A stretch of DNA of 62,482 bases from an uncultured Bacilli bacterium (GCA_934130045.1 CAKOXI010000005.1:1-62482), one strand, 5' to 3'; shown: positions 18,300-27,975, numbered from the stretch's first letter. A program made the numbers and translations. Notes: a model not told the origin generated them from the sequence alone.

Positions 18300-20084
18300 A
18301 TGATGATTGAACTACAGTATCCATTTGATGTTGATTATATATTTCAAAATAAAAGAAAAATAAAAAAACAGTTGTTATTAAAACAAAATTTAATTGAAAA
18401 AAATATTGCGATTTTAGGTGGTTCTACAACTGGTGAGATAAAAAATATTTTAGAAATTTTTTTATTAAATTATGGAATTAAACCTAATTTTTATGAATCT
18501 AAATATAACATGTATTATGAAGATGCAATGTTCTTTAATGATGAGTTAATTAATTTTAAACCTGATATTGTATATATACATACAACTTTAAAAAATATTT
18601 TAAAGTTTCCAACTATTAATGATAATGAAGAAAAAATAAATGATTTATTAGATAGTCAATATTTAAAATTTGAAAGTATGTGGAATAGTATCTATAAAAA
18701 ATTTAATTCAGTTATAATTCAAAATAATTTTGAGTATCCGAGTTATAGATTACTTGGAAATAAAGATGCTAGTGATATCCATGGGAAAATAAATTTTATT
18801 ACAAAGTTGAATCAAAGATTTTATGATTATGCTAATAAAAATAGAAATTTTTTTATTAATGATATAAATTATGTATCATCTTGTTATGGATTAGATAAAT
18901 GGTTAAATGATTTTTATTGGCATCAATATAAATATGCTATGGATTTTTCTGCAATACCATATTTAGCTTTTAATTTAGCTAATATTATAAAATCTATTTA
19001 TGGATATAATAAGAAATCAGTAATATTAGATTTAGATAATACATTATGGGGTGGAGTTATTAGTGAAGATGGTCTTGATAAAATAAAGATAGGTAATGGT
19101 AATCCTATAGGGGAAGCTTATTTAGAGTTTCAAAAATATTTAAAAGAATTAAAAAGCATTGGAATTGTTTTAAATATAAATTCTAAAAATTATTATGAAG
19201 ATGCAATAATGGGATTAAATAGTCAGTTTTGCCTATTGAAACCTAATGATTTTGTTATTATTAAAAGTAATTGGGAAAACAAAAATATAAATGTTGATTC
19301 TATTGTTCATGATTTAAATTTGGGGAATGAAGCTTTTGTTTTTGTTGATGATAATCCTGTAGAAAGAAATTTGGTAAGAATTAGTAATATTGGTGTTTCT
19401 GTTCCAGAGGTAAATAAAATAGAAGAATACATTAAAATTATTGATCACAATGGCTATTTTGAGATAACTAATTTTTCTAATGAGGATTTAAATAAAACTG
19501 AGTTATATAAATCAAATCTTAAAAGAAGTGAAAATGTGAAAATGTATAATAATTATAGAGATTATTTGTTATCACTTAATATGGTTGCTGAAATTGAATC
19601 ATTTAAATCAATTTATATGGATAGAATTTGTCAACTTATAAATAAAAGTAATCAGTTTAATTTAACGACTAAAAGATATTCATGCTCTAGTCTTGAGGCA
19701 ATCAAAAATGATAATAGTTTTATTACTTTATATGGTAAATTATCTGATATTTATGGTGATAATGGATTAGTATCAATAGTTATTGGAAAGATAAAAGAAG
19801 ATTTTACTTTGCATATTGACTTATGGGTTATGAGTTGTAGAGTTTTAAAACGTGATTTAGAGTTTGCAATGATGAATAAACTTGTGAATGTTGCTAAAAA
19901 AAATCATTTAAAATACATATATGGATATTATTATCCTACTTTAAAAAATGAAATGGTTAGTGATTTTTATAGTAAATGTGGATTTGAAGAAATTTCAAAT
20001 ACCTGTGATAGTAAAATATACAAATTAGATATATTAAATTTTAATTATATGGATGTACCAATTGAGGTGAAGAATAATGCATGA
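18300..20084 (+). CDS. FkbH-like HAD-IIIC protein (hydroxyacyl/glyceryl-ACP loading)
   Basis: A 594-residue protein with an N-terminal SGNH-like region (LGGSTTGE near residue 39), a HAD phosphatase-like core with DLDNTLWGG (D244, D246) and VFVDDNPVERNLV, and a C-terminal acyltransferase-like region with YGDNGLVS and MSCRVLKRDLE. These are the hallmarks of FkbH proteins, which in known pathways load a glyceryl unit from 1,3-bisphosphoglycerate onto an ACP. The next gene encodes a carrier protein, so the same chemistry is likely; the exact acyl group is inference. The start could be ATG 18300 or 18303. First gene of an operon that ends at 23989. Confidence 0.85.
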   Translation: MMIELQYPFDVDYIFQNKRKIKKQLLLKQNLIEKNIAILGGSTTGEIKNILEIFLLNYGIKPNFYESKYNMYYEDAMFFNDELINFKPDIVYIHTTLKNILKFPTINDNEEKINDLLDSQYLKFESMWNSIYKKFNSVIIQNNFEYPSYRLLGNKDASDIHGKINFITKLNQRFYDYANKNRNFFINDINYVSSCYGLDKWLNDFYWHQYKYAMDFSAIPYLAFNLANIIKSIYGYNKKSVILDLDNTLWGGVISEDGLDKIKIGNGNPIGEAYLEFQKYLKELKSIGIVLNINSKNYYEDAIMGLNSQFCLLKPNDFVIIKSNWENKNINVDSIVHDLNLGNEAFVFVDDNPVERNLVRISNIGVSVPEVNKIEEYIKIIDHNGYFEITNFSNEDLNKTELYKSNLKRSENVKMYNNYRDYLLSLNMVAEIESFKSIYMDRICQLINKSNQFNLTTKRYSCSSLEAIKNDNSFITLYGKLSDIYGDNGLVSIVIGKIKEDFTLHIDLWVMSCRVLKRDLEFAMMNKLVNVAKKNHLKYIYGYYYPTLKNEMVSDFYSKCGFEEISNTCDSKIYKLDILNFNYMDVPIEVKNNA

Positions 20085-20322
20085 AAAAGATATTTATGAT
20101 AAATTAAATAAAGTATTTCAAACAGTATTTGATGATGATAGTATTGTAGTCAATTGTTCTACAAATTCTAGTGATATTGCTGATTGGGATAGCTTAGAAC
20201 ATATAAATTTGCTTGTTGCAGTTGAAAAAAGCTTTGGTATTAAATTTGATATGAGTGAAGTAATAGATATGAATAATGTTGGTGATATGGTAAAAATTAT
20301 ATTATTAAAATTAAACAAATAG
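20077..20322 (+). CDS. Acyl carrier protein
   Basis: An 81-residue carrier protein. The phosphopantetheine attachment site is in DWDSLEHI, Ser39, with the usual acidic helix-II context and a predicted four-helix length. It overlaps the FkbH-like gene by 8 bases, so the two products are probably made in equal amounts and work together. This is most likely a dedicated carrier and not the housekeeping fatty-acid ACP, given its position before an MBOAT gene. AcpS from 17868 could activate it. Confidence 0.88.
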   Translation: MHEKDIYDKLNKVFQTVFDDDSIVVNCSTNSSDIADWDSLEHINLLVAVEKSFGIKFDMSEVIDMNNVGDMVKIILLKLNK

Positions 20323-20339
20323 TTTTAAGTGGTAATTAT

Positions 20340-21866
20340 ATGAGTTTAGTTTCTTTAAAATTTTTGTTTTTTTGTTTATTTGTAATTATGGTTTACTTTA
20401 TTACACCTAAAAAATTTCAATGGATTATTTTACTTTTATCCAGTATCTTTTTTCTTTTTTATAAAAATTTTAGTTTTTTTTCTGTGTTACAAGCTCTTAT
20501 TGTCTTAATAACTAGTTATTTTTTTGCTATTAAAATATATCAAAATAAATCATCAAAAAAGTCTAAACATTTTTTAATTTTAGGAATAACAATAATATTA
20601 AGTCAATTATTTTATTTAAAATATTCTAATTTAATTTTGATAACATTAAATCATTTATTTAATTTTTTTAACATTGATTTTAATTTAGATTTAGTATATA
20701 GAAATTCATTAATTGGTATTAGTTATTATTCCTTAATTATGATTGGGTATTTAATAGATGTTTATAGAGGTATGTGTGTTCCACAAAAAAATATTTTTAA
20801 ATGTGCTTTATTTATGACATATTTTCCTATTTTAACATCTGGTCCCTTTGTAAGATATAATAATATGCAGAATGAATTATATAATGGTCATAAATTAAAT
20901 TATGATAGATTATGTATGGGACTTATTAGAATTCTTTTTGGAATGTTTAAGGTACTTGTGATATCTAAAAGAATTGGTTTTTATGTTGACTCTGTATATG
21001 GTAATTTAGCTAATTATCAGGGATTATTTGTTGTAATTGCGATTTTTTTATTTCCAATCCAATTGTATACAAATTTTTCAGGCTCGATTGATATTATTAT
21101 GGGAATCTCAGAAATTATTGGCATTAATTTACCAGAAAATTTTAAAACACCATTTTTTTCTAAAACAATTACTGAATTTTGGAGAAAATGGCATATAACT
21201 TTAGGATCTTGGCTTAGAGATTATATATTTTATCCAATTGCTAAATCAGATTTTATACAGAATTTTCGCACATTTATTACAAAAAAGTGTGGTAAGTGGT
21301 GTGGTAGAAAATTGCCAATATATTTATCTATGTTGGTTATGTGGTTATTAATAGGAATTTGGCATGGAGGGGAATATAAATATATTATAAGTTCTGGAAT
21401 ATTACAATTTATCATCATGGTATTAGAGGATATTTTAGAACCTGTTTTTATTAAAATAAATAAAAAAATTGGTATAAAAAATGATGTTTTTAGTTATAAA
21501 CTATATCAGTGTTTAAGAACTTATTGTTTATTTTCATTTGCTATGATTTTTTTTAGAGCATCTAGTATTACAAATGCGTTTGAAATAATAAAAAATATGT
21601 TTATATGGAATCCATGGATTTTATTTGATGGTTCATTATATTATGCTGGTTTGGATGCACCGGATTTTAAAGTTTTAATTATTGCAATTTTTGTTTTATT
21701 GATAGTTGAAATAATTGGACAAAGTGGTTCTGTAAGGGAAAAATTATTCAATCAAAATATAATTTTTAGATGGACAATTATATATATGCTAATATTTTTT
21801 GTTGTAATTTTTGGTTGTTATGGTGTTGGGTATGATGCTACTCAGTTTATCTATGGAAAATTCTAG
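20340..21866 (+). CDS. MBOAT-family membrane O-acyltransferase (DltB/AlgI-like)
   Basis: A 508-residue polytopic membrane protein. The conserved MBOAT core is visible: SYYSLIMIGYLIDVYRG, MTYFPILTSGPFVRY, TEFWRKWHITLGSWLRDYIF, and the putative catalytic His in GIWHGG at H342. Proteins of this type (DltB, AlgI, PatA) move an acyl group from a cytoplasmic donor across the membrane towards an extracellular acceptor. Here the donor is probably the acyl-ACP made by the two preceding genes. Spacing of 17 bases to the ACP gene and 8 to the next gene supports one operon. Confidence 0.9.
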   Translation: MSLVSLKFLFFCLFVIMVYFITPKKFQWIILLLSSIFFLFYKNFSFFSVLQALIVLITSYFFAIKIYQNKSSKKSKHFLILGITIILSQLFYLKYSNLILITLNHLFNFFNIDFNLDLVYRNSLIGISYYSLIMIGYLIDVYRGMCVPQKNIFKCALFMTYFPILTSGPFVRYNNMQNELYNGHKLNYDRLCMGLIRILFGMFKVLVISKRIGFYVDSVYGNLANYQGLFVVIAIFLFPIQLYTNFSGSIDIIMGISEIIGINLPENFKTPFFSKTITEFWRKWHITLGSWLRDYIFYPIAKSDFIQNFRTFITKKCGKWCGRKLPIYLSMLVMWLLIGIWHGGEYKYIISSGILQFIIMVLEDILEPVFIKINKKIGIKNDVFSYKLYQCLRTYCLFSFAMIFFRASSITNAFEIIKNMFIWNPWILFDGSLYYAGLDAPDFKVLIIAIFVLLIVEIIGQSGSVREKLFNQNIIFRWTIIYMLIFFVVIFGCYGVGYDATQFIYGKF

Positions 21867-21874
21867 GTGAATGT

Positions 21875-22909
21875 ATGAAAAAAATATTTAAAATTATTTG
21901 CTTTACTTCAATTTTAATTTTATTATGGAAGTATGTATTTTCTATATTGTGGTTACCAAAAAACAATATATCTTTTTTCTATGATGAGAAAGAAAATAGT
22001 ATTGATGTTATATATATTGGGGGTAGTAATGTTCATCATCATTTCAATAATTTATTAGCATACCACCTATATGGATTTACTACTTATCTTTTATCATCCG
22101 GAATTCAGCAATTTACACTTACAAAATCTCTTATTGAAGAATCAAGAAAATATCAAAATCCTAAATTGTATGTTATTGACCTAGCAAGATTAACTGATGA
22201 TTTTGAATCATCCTATAATGAACCATGGGGGAGATTTGTAGTTGATTCTCTTAAAAATTCTAAAACTAGAACAATGGCAATTAATGAAATGTTAGAATAT
22301 GCTAAAGTAGAAAAATCACAATATATAAATTATTATTTTAGTTTTTTTAAATATCATAACAGCTGGAAAGATATTAATAGGCAAAGTTTTAATAGCACTT
22401 TAAATGAATTTAAAGGTTATTATGCTTATGATTATGCATTTGAAGTAAATCCACAGGAAACATTTGTATGGAAAGATGATATTGAGCCATTAGAACCTGA
22501 TAATGAAAAAGTTTTACTTGATTTAATTGAGTATATAGAAAATAATGATTTAAATGTTTTATTTGTAATTCCTAAAAGTACTTTTTGGACACCTAATTAT
22601 GAAAGACTTAATTATGCAACTGAAATTATTAAAAAGCACAATTTGGATATTATAAATTTTAATAAATTAGATGATATTGATTTAAATTATGAAACAGATT
22701 TTTATGATAAGATTCATTTAAACGTATATGGTGCAACCAAATATACACTGTATTTTTCAAAATATTTAAAAGAAAAATATAATCTAGGTAATAATCAAGA
22801 TGATGAAATATTTTCTTCTTGGAACCAAGAGTATAATAGATTTGTAGATAAATTTAATAATGTTACTGGAGAAAATTTTGAAAGTATTTTAGAAAGATAT
22901 TTAAAATAA
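21875..22909 (+). CDS. Membrane-anchored SGNH/DltD-like acyltransferase or esterase, copy 1
   Basis: A 344-residue protein with one N-terminal transmembrane helix and an extracytoplasmic domain. IYIGGSNVHHHF resembles the nucleophile block (G-S-N) of SGNH enzymes and DFYDKIHLNVYGATKY the D-x-x-H block near the C-terminus. DltD and AlgJ/AlgX, the partners of DltB and AlgI, have the same arrangement and hand the acyl group to the polymer. It is followed by a paralogue at 22946; the two share the start MKKI, LWLPKNNIS, QQF/QPF contexts and the C-terminal block. Confidence 0.78.
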   Translation: MKKIFKIICFTSILILLWKYVFSILWLPKNNISFFYDEKENSIDVIYIGGSNVHHHFNNLLAYHLYGFTTYLLSSGIQQFTLTKSLIEESRKYQNPKLYVIDLARLTDDFESSYNEPWGRFVVDSLKNSKTRTMAINEMLEYAKVEKSQYINYYFSFFKYHNSWKDINRQSFNSTLNEFKGYYAYDYAFEVNPQETFVWKDDIEPLEPDNEKVLLDLIEYIENNDLNVLFVIPKSTFWTPNYERLNYATEIIKKHNLDIINFNKLDDIDLNYETDFYDKIHLNVYGATKYTLYFSKYLKEKYNLGNNQDDEIFSSWNQEYNRFVDKFNNVTGENFESILERYLK

Positions 22910-22945
22910 TAATTGTTATATGCGATAATGAAATAGGTGGTTTTT

Positions 22946-23989
22946 ATGAAGAAAATAGTAAAAGTTATTTTGTTTATTACTTTTTTATTTGTTTTATGGA
23001 AAATAGTATTTTCAGTATTATGGTTACCAAAAAATAATATTTCGTATTTTTATGAAGAGCCAAAAAATACATTAGATATTATTTATATTGGAGCTAGTAA
23101 TGTTGATCAACATTTTAATCCTTTATTAGCGTTTGATTTGTATGGATTTACGACTGGATTTTTGTCAACAAGTTCTCAACCTTTTATTGCAACAAAATTA
23201 CTTATTCAAGAATCTTTAAAAAAACAAAAACCTAGTCTTTATATTATTGACTTAATTAGATCACAAGATGATTTTAGTTTTGATTATAGTGAAGCAAGGA
23301 CAAGAGAAGTGGTTGATCCTATACCATTTTCTATTAATAAAATAAATACTATAAATCAAATTTTGAAATATGGAAAAGTATCAAATGATGAATATATATA
23401 TTATTATTTTAGTTTTTTTAAATATCATAATATTTGGAAAGAAAGTTATAATAGTCGTTTATATAAAATTAAAAATAAATATAAAGGTTATACTTTTTAT
23501 GCAGATAATTTAAAACAAAATCCTCAAAAAGAAAATATTTGGAAAGATGAAATAATTGAAATGGAAAATGATAATAAAATGGTTTTATTAGAGTTACTTG
23601 ATTATATAAAAAAGGAAAATTTAAATGTTTTATTTGTTGTTCCTAATGTATGTGATAATTGGACTCCTAATCAGGAGAGAATTAATGATGCTATAAGAGT
23701 AATTGAGCAAAATGGTTATAATGTAATTAACTTTAATAAATGGCATGATTTTATAGTAGATTATGAAACTGATTTTTATAATTCATCACATTTAAATATA
23801 TATGGAGCAACCAAATATACTCTATATTTATCTGAGTATTTAAAAAATAATTATAAATTACCAAATCATAAAGGTGATATAAATTTTGAAACATGGCAAG
23901 ATGGTTACTATCTTTTTAAGAATGAACTTTATAATTCTTACAGAATAAATTTTGATAGTATTTTACTTAAATATAAACAAAATTATTAA
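22946..23989 (+). CDS. Membrane-anchored SGNH/DltD-like acyltransferase or esterase, copy 2
   Basis: A 347-residue paralogue of the preceding protein, with an N-terminal helix, IYIGASNVDQHF as the putative nucleophile block and DFYNSSHLNIYGATKY as the D-x-x-H block. I use ATG 22946 because AGGTGG (22935-22940) precedes it and because MKKIVKV then aligns with MKKIFKI of copy 1; an upstream in-frame GTG lies inside that ribosome site. Two related SGNH proteins behind one MBOAT suggest two acceptors or an acylation/deacylation pair, which is inference. Confidence 0.78.
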   Translation: MKKIVKVILFITFLFVLWKIVFSVLWLPKNNISYFYEEPKNTLDIIYIGASNVDQHFNPLLAFDLYGFTTGFLSTSSQPFIATKLLIQESLKKQKPSLYIIDLIRSQDDFSFDYSEARTREVVDPIPFSINKINTINQILKYGKVSNDEYIYYYFSFFKYHNIWKESYNSRLYKIKNKYKGYTFYADNLKQNPQKENIWKDEIIEMENDNKMVLLELLDYIKKENLNVLFVVPNVCDNWTPNQERINDAIRVIEQNGYNVINFNKWHDFIVDYETDFYNSSHLNIYGATKYTLYLSEYLKNNYKLPNHKGDINFETWQDGYYLFKNELYNSYRINFDSILLKYKQNY

Positions 23990-24032
23990 TTTATGATAAA
24001 ATTATTATAGTCTATAAAATAGAGGTGATAAC

Positions 24033-26177
24033 ATGAATGAAAATATAATTCTAGAAATTAGCAAAAATTTAAATATAAAAACAAGTCAAGTTGAAGCTGT
24101 TTTAAAATTGTTAGCAGATGGTAATACAATACCTTTTATTGCTCGTTATAGAAAAGAAGCAACTGGTGCTTTAGATGAAGAAATTATAAGAAGTATCAAT
24201 GAAGTATATGAATATCAAGTAAATTTACTTAAGAGAAAAGAGGATGTTATTCGTTTAATTGACGAGAAGGGACTTCTTACAGATGAATTAAAAATGTCAA
24301 TTATGAGTGCTACTAAATTAGTAGAAGTAGAGGATTTATATAGACCATTTAAAGAAAAAAAGAAAACAAAAGCAACAGACGCTATAAATAATGGTCTTGA
24401 GCCACTTGCTAAAATTATTATGAGTTTTCCTATTAATGGAAATATAGAGGAAATATCAAATAAATTTTTAAACGATAAAGTTGGAAATGTAAATGATGCT
24501 ATAATGGGCGCAAAATATATTATTGCAGAATGGATTAGTGATAATGCATTTTATAGAAAAGGTATTAGAAATTATTACTATCATAATGGCATTTTAACTA
24601 GTAAAATAAAGAAAAATGCTAAAGATGAATTAGAAACATATAAAATGTATTATGATTATAGTGAAAAAATAAAAGGTATAAAAGCGCACCGTATTTTAGC
24701 TATCAATCGTGGTGAAAAAGAAGGTATATTAAGTGTTTCAATTGATGTTAATAATGATGAAATCGTTTCATATTTAGAAAACAAAATAATAAAAAATAAA
24801 AATTCTTTTGTATGTGAAATAGTAATTGAAGCAATAAAGGATAGTCTTAAACGTTTAATTTTACCTAGTATTGAAAGAGAAGTTAGAAGTGAACTTAAAA
24901 GTGATAGTGAAGTAGTTGCTATAGAAAATTTTTCTAAGAATGTAGAAAGTTTACTATTAACTCCACCAATAAAAGATAAAGTTGTATTAGGGTTTGATCC
25001 AGCTTTTAGAACAGGTTGTAAGTTAGCTGTATTAGATCCAACAGGTAAAGTTTTAAATATATCAGTTATATATCCTACAGAACCACATAATAAAATAGAA
25101 GAAAGCAAAAAAATTGTTTTAGATTTAATTGATAAATATGATATTGATATAATAGCAATAGGAAATGGTACTGCATCACGTGAATCTGAAGCATTTATTG
25201 CTGATTGTATAAAGGAATCAAAAAGAAAAGTGGAATATATAATTGTAAGTGAGGCAGGTGCATCGGTTTATTCTGCATCAAAACTAGCTATTAGTGAATT
25301 TCCAGATTTAACAGTTGAGAAAAGAAGTGCCATAAGTATTGGAAGAAGGCTTCAAGATGCCTTATCTGAACTTGTTAAAATTGATCCCAAAAGCATTGGA
25401 GTAGGATTATATCAACATGATGTAACACCTAAAAAACTTGATGAATCACTTGATTTTGTTGTAACTAAAGCAGTTAACCAAGTAGGTGTAAACGTAAATA
25501 CAGCTTCTCCATCGTTATTAAAATATGTATCTGGTATGAACAAAAAGGCAATAGATGAGTTAATTAGTTACCGTGATAATTTTGGTAAAATAAAATCACG
25601 TGATGAGATCAAAAAAATAAAAGGAATATCCGATAAAGTATTTGAACAGTCGGTAGGTTTTATGCGCATTCTTGATGGAACTAATCCTTTGGATAAAACT
25701 TCTATTCATCCAGAAAATTATAAAGATGCATTAAAATTACTAAATTTTTTAGATTTGAGTGTTAATGATATTGGGACAGATAAATTACGTTTTAAATTAA
25801 ATGATATTAATATAAGTGATTGTAATTTGGATATTGATAAATATACATTTGAAGATATAAAGAAATCACTTATGCAACCATCTCGTGATCCGAGAGACTC
25901 ATTACCTCGTCCAATTTTAAAAAGTGATATTTTACATGCATCAGATTTACATGTGGGAGATAAATTACAAGGTACAGTTAGAAATGTAGTAGATTTTGGT
26001 CTATTTATAGATGTTGGATTACATAACGATTGTCTTGCTCATATTTCTAAATTATCGGATAAATATTTACGTCATCCATCGGAAATGTTTAGTGTGGGTG
26101 ATATAGTAGATTGTTATGTTATTGAAATAGATAAAGATAAGGAAAAAGTATCACTTTCTTTAATAGAAGAAAAATAG
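24033..26177 (+). CDS. tex: Tex-like S1 RNA-binding protein
   Basis: A 714-residue protein with the Tex domain order: N-terminal helical domain with NTIPFIARYRKEATGALDE, a YqgF/RuvC-like domain near 320-430 (VLGFDPAFRTGCKLAVLD), helix-hairpin-helix segments with VGVNVNTASPSLLKYVSG, and a C-terminal S1 domain with LQGTVRNVVDFGLFIDVG. Tex proteins bind RNA and affect transcription and translation; the exact role in Bacillota is not settled. The GAGGTGAT ribosome site precedes ATG 24033. Length and domains are complete. Confidence 0.92.
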   Translation: MNENIILEISKNLNIKTSQVEAVLKLLADGNTIPFIARYRKEATGALDEEIIRSINEVYEYQVNLLKRKEDVIRLIDEKGLLTDELKMSIMSATKLVEVEDLYRPFKEKKKTKATDAINNGLEPLAKIIMSFPINGNIEEISNKFLNDKVGNVNDAIMGAKYIIAEWISDNAFYRKGIRNYYYHNGILTSKIKKNAKDELETYKMYYDYSEKIKGIKAHRILAINRGEKEGILSVSIDVNNDEIVSYLENKIIKNKNSFVCEIVIEAIKDSLKRLILPSIEREVRSELKSDSEVVAIENFSKNVESLLLTPPIKDKVVLGFDPAFRTGCKLAVLDPTGKVLNISVIYPTEPHNKIEESKKIVLDLIDKYDIDIIAIGNGTASRESEAFIADCIKESKRKVEYIIVSEAGASVYSASKLAISEFPDLTVEKRSAISIGRRLQDALSELVKIDPKSIGVGLYQHDVTPKKLDESLDFVVTKAVNQVGVNVNTASPSLLKYVSGMNKKAIDELISYRDNFGKIKSRDEIKKIKGISDKVFEQSVGFMRILDGTNPLDKTSIHPENYKDALKLLNFLDLSVNDIGTDKLRFKLNDINISDCNLDIDKYTFEDIKKSLMQPSRDPRDSLPRPILKSDILHASDLHVGDKLQGTVRNVVDFGLFIDVGLHNDCLAHISKLSDKYLRHPSEMFSVGDIVDCYVIEIDKDKEKVSLSLIEEK

Positions 26178-26187
26178 GGGAGAATAT

Positions 26188-26847
26188 ATGAAAATTAAAA
26201 AATTTGCGCAATCATGTTTAATGATTGATTATAAAAATGTAAGAATTTTGGTAGATCCAGGTAATGTTGATTATTTTGAGGGACTATTGGATTTATGGAC
26301 AAGTATTAATATTATTATTGTTACTCATGCCCATGCTGATCATTGTCATGCAAATATAATAAAAAAAATAATCGAAAGAGACAATGCAATATTATATACA
26401 ACAAAAGAGGTATTAAATATTTATCCTGATTTAAAAGGCATTGTTATTAAATCTGGCGATAAGATAAATTTCTCTAGTAGTTTTAATATTACAGTTACAA
26501 AGGCAATTCACGGATATTTACCATTTATGAAAGATAACGAGGTAAAGGAAAATATAGGTCTAATTATTAATGATTCTATTAATAAAATTTATATTACCGG
26601 TGATACATTGTCATTTAATAATGATTATAAGTGTGATTATCTATTTATTCCATTTTCAAATCATGGTATCACAACAGGAATTTATGATGGGTTGATGTTT
26701 GCTAAAGAAACTGGTGCTAAAACTGTTATACCAATGAATATAGAGGATAAGTTATATTCTACTGATACTAATGAGTTAATAGATATGGCAGAAAAATTAA
26801 AAATTAACTTAAAAATAATGAAAGTTAATGATGTTATTGAAATGTAA
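26188..26847 (+). CDS. MBL-fold metallo-hydrolase (UlaG/UPF0173-like)
   Basis: A 219-residue metallo-beta-lactamase-fold protein. VTHAHADHCH gives metal ligands H47, H49, D51 and H52; further ligands are likely in KAIHGYLPF, YITGDTLSF and FSNHGITTG. The short length and the opening KFAQSCLMIDY, LVDPG resemble UPF0173/UlaG-type hydrolases, whose substrates vary (lactones, cyclic compounds). Substrate not predictable here. It follows tex by 10 bases and is followed by a terminator, so they form a two-gene operon. Confidence 0.8.
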   Translation: MKIKKFAQSCLMIDYKNVRILVDPGNVDYFEGLLDLWTSINIIIVTHAHADHCHANIIKKIIERDNAILYTTKEVLNIYPDLKGIVIKSGDKINFSSSFNITVTKAIHGYLPFMKDNEVKENIGLIINDSINKIYITGDTLSFNNDYKCDYLFIPFSNHGITTGIYDGLMFAKETGAKTVIPMNIEDKLYSTDTNELIDMAEKLKINLKIMKVNDVIEM

Positions 26848-26864
26848 GGTATAATATTTTTTAT

Positions 26865-26891
26865 AAAGTTACTAAAAAAAGTAACTTTTTT
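26865..26891 (+). terminator. Terminator after the MBL-fold hydrolase
   Basis: Stem AAAGTTAC (26865-26872), an 8-base loop, GTAACTTT (26881-26888), then a T-run. Confidence 0.8.
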
Positions 26892-26911
26892 GTTTGTTTT
26901 TATAAAATCTA

Positions 26912-26920
26912 TGTTATAAT
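26912..26920 (+). promoter_or_regulatory. Extended -10 promoter of the gene at 26950
   Basis: TGTTATAAT at 26912-26920 is a good extended -10. No clear -35 is visible at 16-18 bases upstream. Confidence 0.5.
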
Positions 26921-26949
26921 ATAATTCCCAAAAAGAGAGGATAATCATT

Positions 26950-27552
26950 ATGTATGTTAATTTATATAACAATTTAGTGAAAATTTTCAATGACAGTATA
27001 CCAAAAGATGTAAACTTAATTTCAAATAAATATGATTTAATTGGAAATTATGATGTATATTATTCTGATTTTAAAAAATATTGTAAAAATTATGATGGCA
27101 ATTTTAATGGTTATATATGTAATTATTATAATAGTAGTAAATTAATTGTATTAAAAAATTTTGATTTATATACTGAAAATTATATATTAATTGATAAAGA
27201 TAATTTAGAAAAAATGAGAATTAATATTATAAAAGAAAAAGATTCTATTAATCTATCATTATATTTAAATGATTGCTTTTATATAAAAAATATAATAAAT
27301 TATGAAAAGAAAAAAATTAAATCTGAAAAATTTTTATTTGGTTATAAAAATAATATGAATTATCTAAAGATATTTTATAAGAAGGGTTGTCCTAAAGTTA
27401 TTTTTAGTGGTTTAAGCGATAGAATAAAATATGTTGATGAAAATGATATTGCTGATTGTATTTTATCAATTCAAAATACATATAATGATTTGTATGAAAA
27501 TATTAAAAATATAATTGATTATAAGAAAGAGGAAAAGAGATATGGAAAATAG
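26950..27552 (+). CDS. Hypothetical protein
   Basis: A 200-residue protein without signal peptide or membrane segments, rich in Asn, Tyr, Lys and Ile. I recognise no domain. The gene has an extended -10 promoter and a GAGAGG ribosome site and overlaps the next gene by 11 bases, so it is very likely real and coupled to it. C-terminal residues (LSIQNTYNDLYENIKNI) look helical. Confidence 0.55.
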   Translation: MYVNLYNNLVKIFNDSIPKDVNLISNKYDLIGNYDVYYSDFKKYCKNYDGNFNGYICNYYNSSKLIVLKNFDLYTENYILIDKDNLEKMRINIIKEKDSINLSLYLNDCFYIKNIINYEKKKIKSEKFLFGYKNNMNYLKIFYKKGCPKVIFSGLSDRIKYVDENDIADCILSIQNTYNDLYENIKNIIDYKKEEKRYGK

Positions 27553-27967
27553 GAATTATATGTTACCTAGTGATGAAAAATTAAAATTAATTAATAAATG
27601 GCTAAAATATATACCAGAAAATTGGTTATATGAAAATAATATAGTTAAATTAAATAATTATTTAAAAGTAATTAGATATAATATGGAAATTTCTGATATT
27701 ATTGAAGCATATTTTAATAACAAAAATAACGTTGAATTAAAATTTAAAATAATAGAAATTGGAAGTATAAATTTAGAAAATATTATTAATTTTAAAATTA
27801 ATGATGTAGAAAAAGCTGTTATTAAAAGTAAGATAGATTTAATTGATAATAAAGAGAAAGAAATAGAAAAAATAAAAAATATTAGTCTATTAAATAGATC
27901 TATGTTAGATGAATATTTATTATTTAAGTTAGAAAAAGAAGGATTAGAAAAAAAATTAGTAAAATAA
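27542..27967 (+). CDS. Hypothetical protein, coupled to the preceding gene
   Basis: A 141-residue, mostly helical protein of unknown family; the C-terminal third is a Lys/Glu-rich probable coiled coil. I chose ATG 27542 because AAAGAGG (27526-27532) is spaced nine bases before it; a longer in-frame reading from 27515 lies wholly inside the previous gene. An AT-rich hairpin with T-tract follows the stop. Confidence 0.55.
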   Translation: MENRNYMLPSDEKLKLINKWLKYIPENWLYENNIVKLNNYLKVIRYNMEISDIIEAYFNNKNNVELKFKIIEIGSINLENIINFKINDVEKAVIKSKIDLIDNKEKEIEKIKNISLLNRSMLDEYLLFKLEKEGLEKKLVK

Positions 27968-27975
27968 AAATGTTG

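Noticed and set aside
24656..25108. 150-codon minus-strand open frame inside tex
   Set aside because: The tex frame is clearly coding with conserved motifs; no promoter or ribosome site supports the antisense frame.
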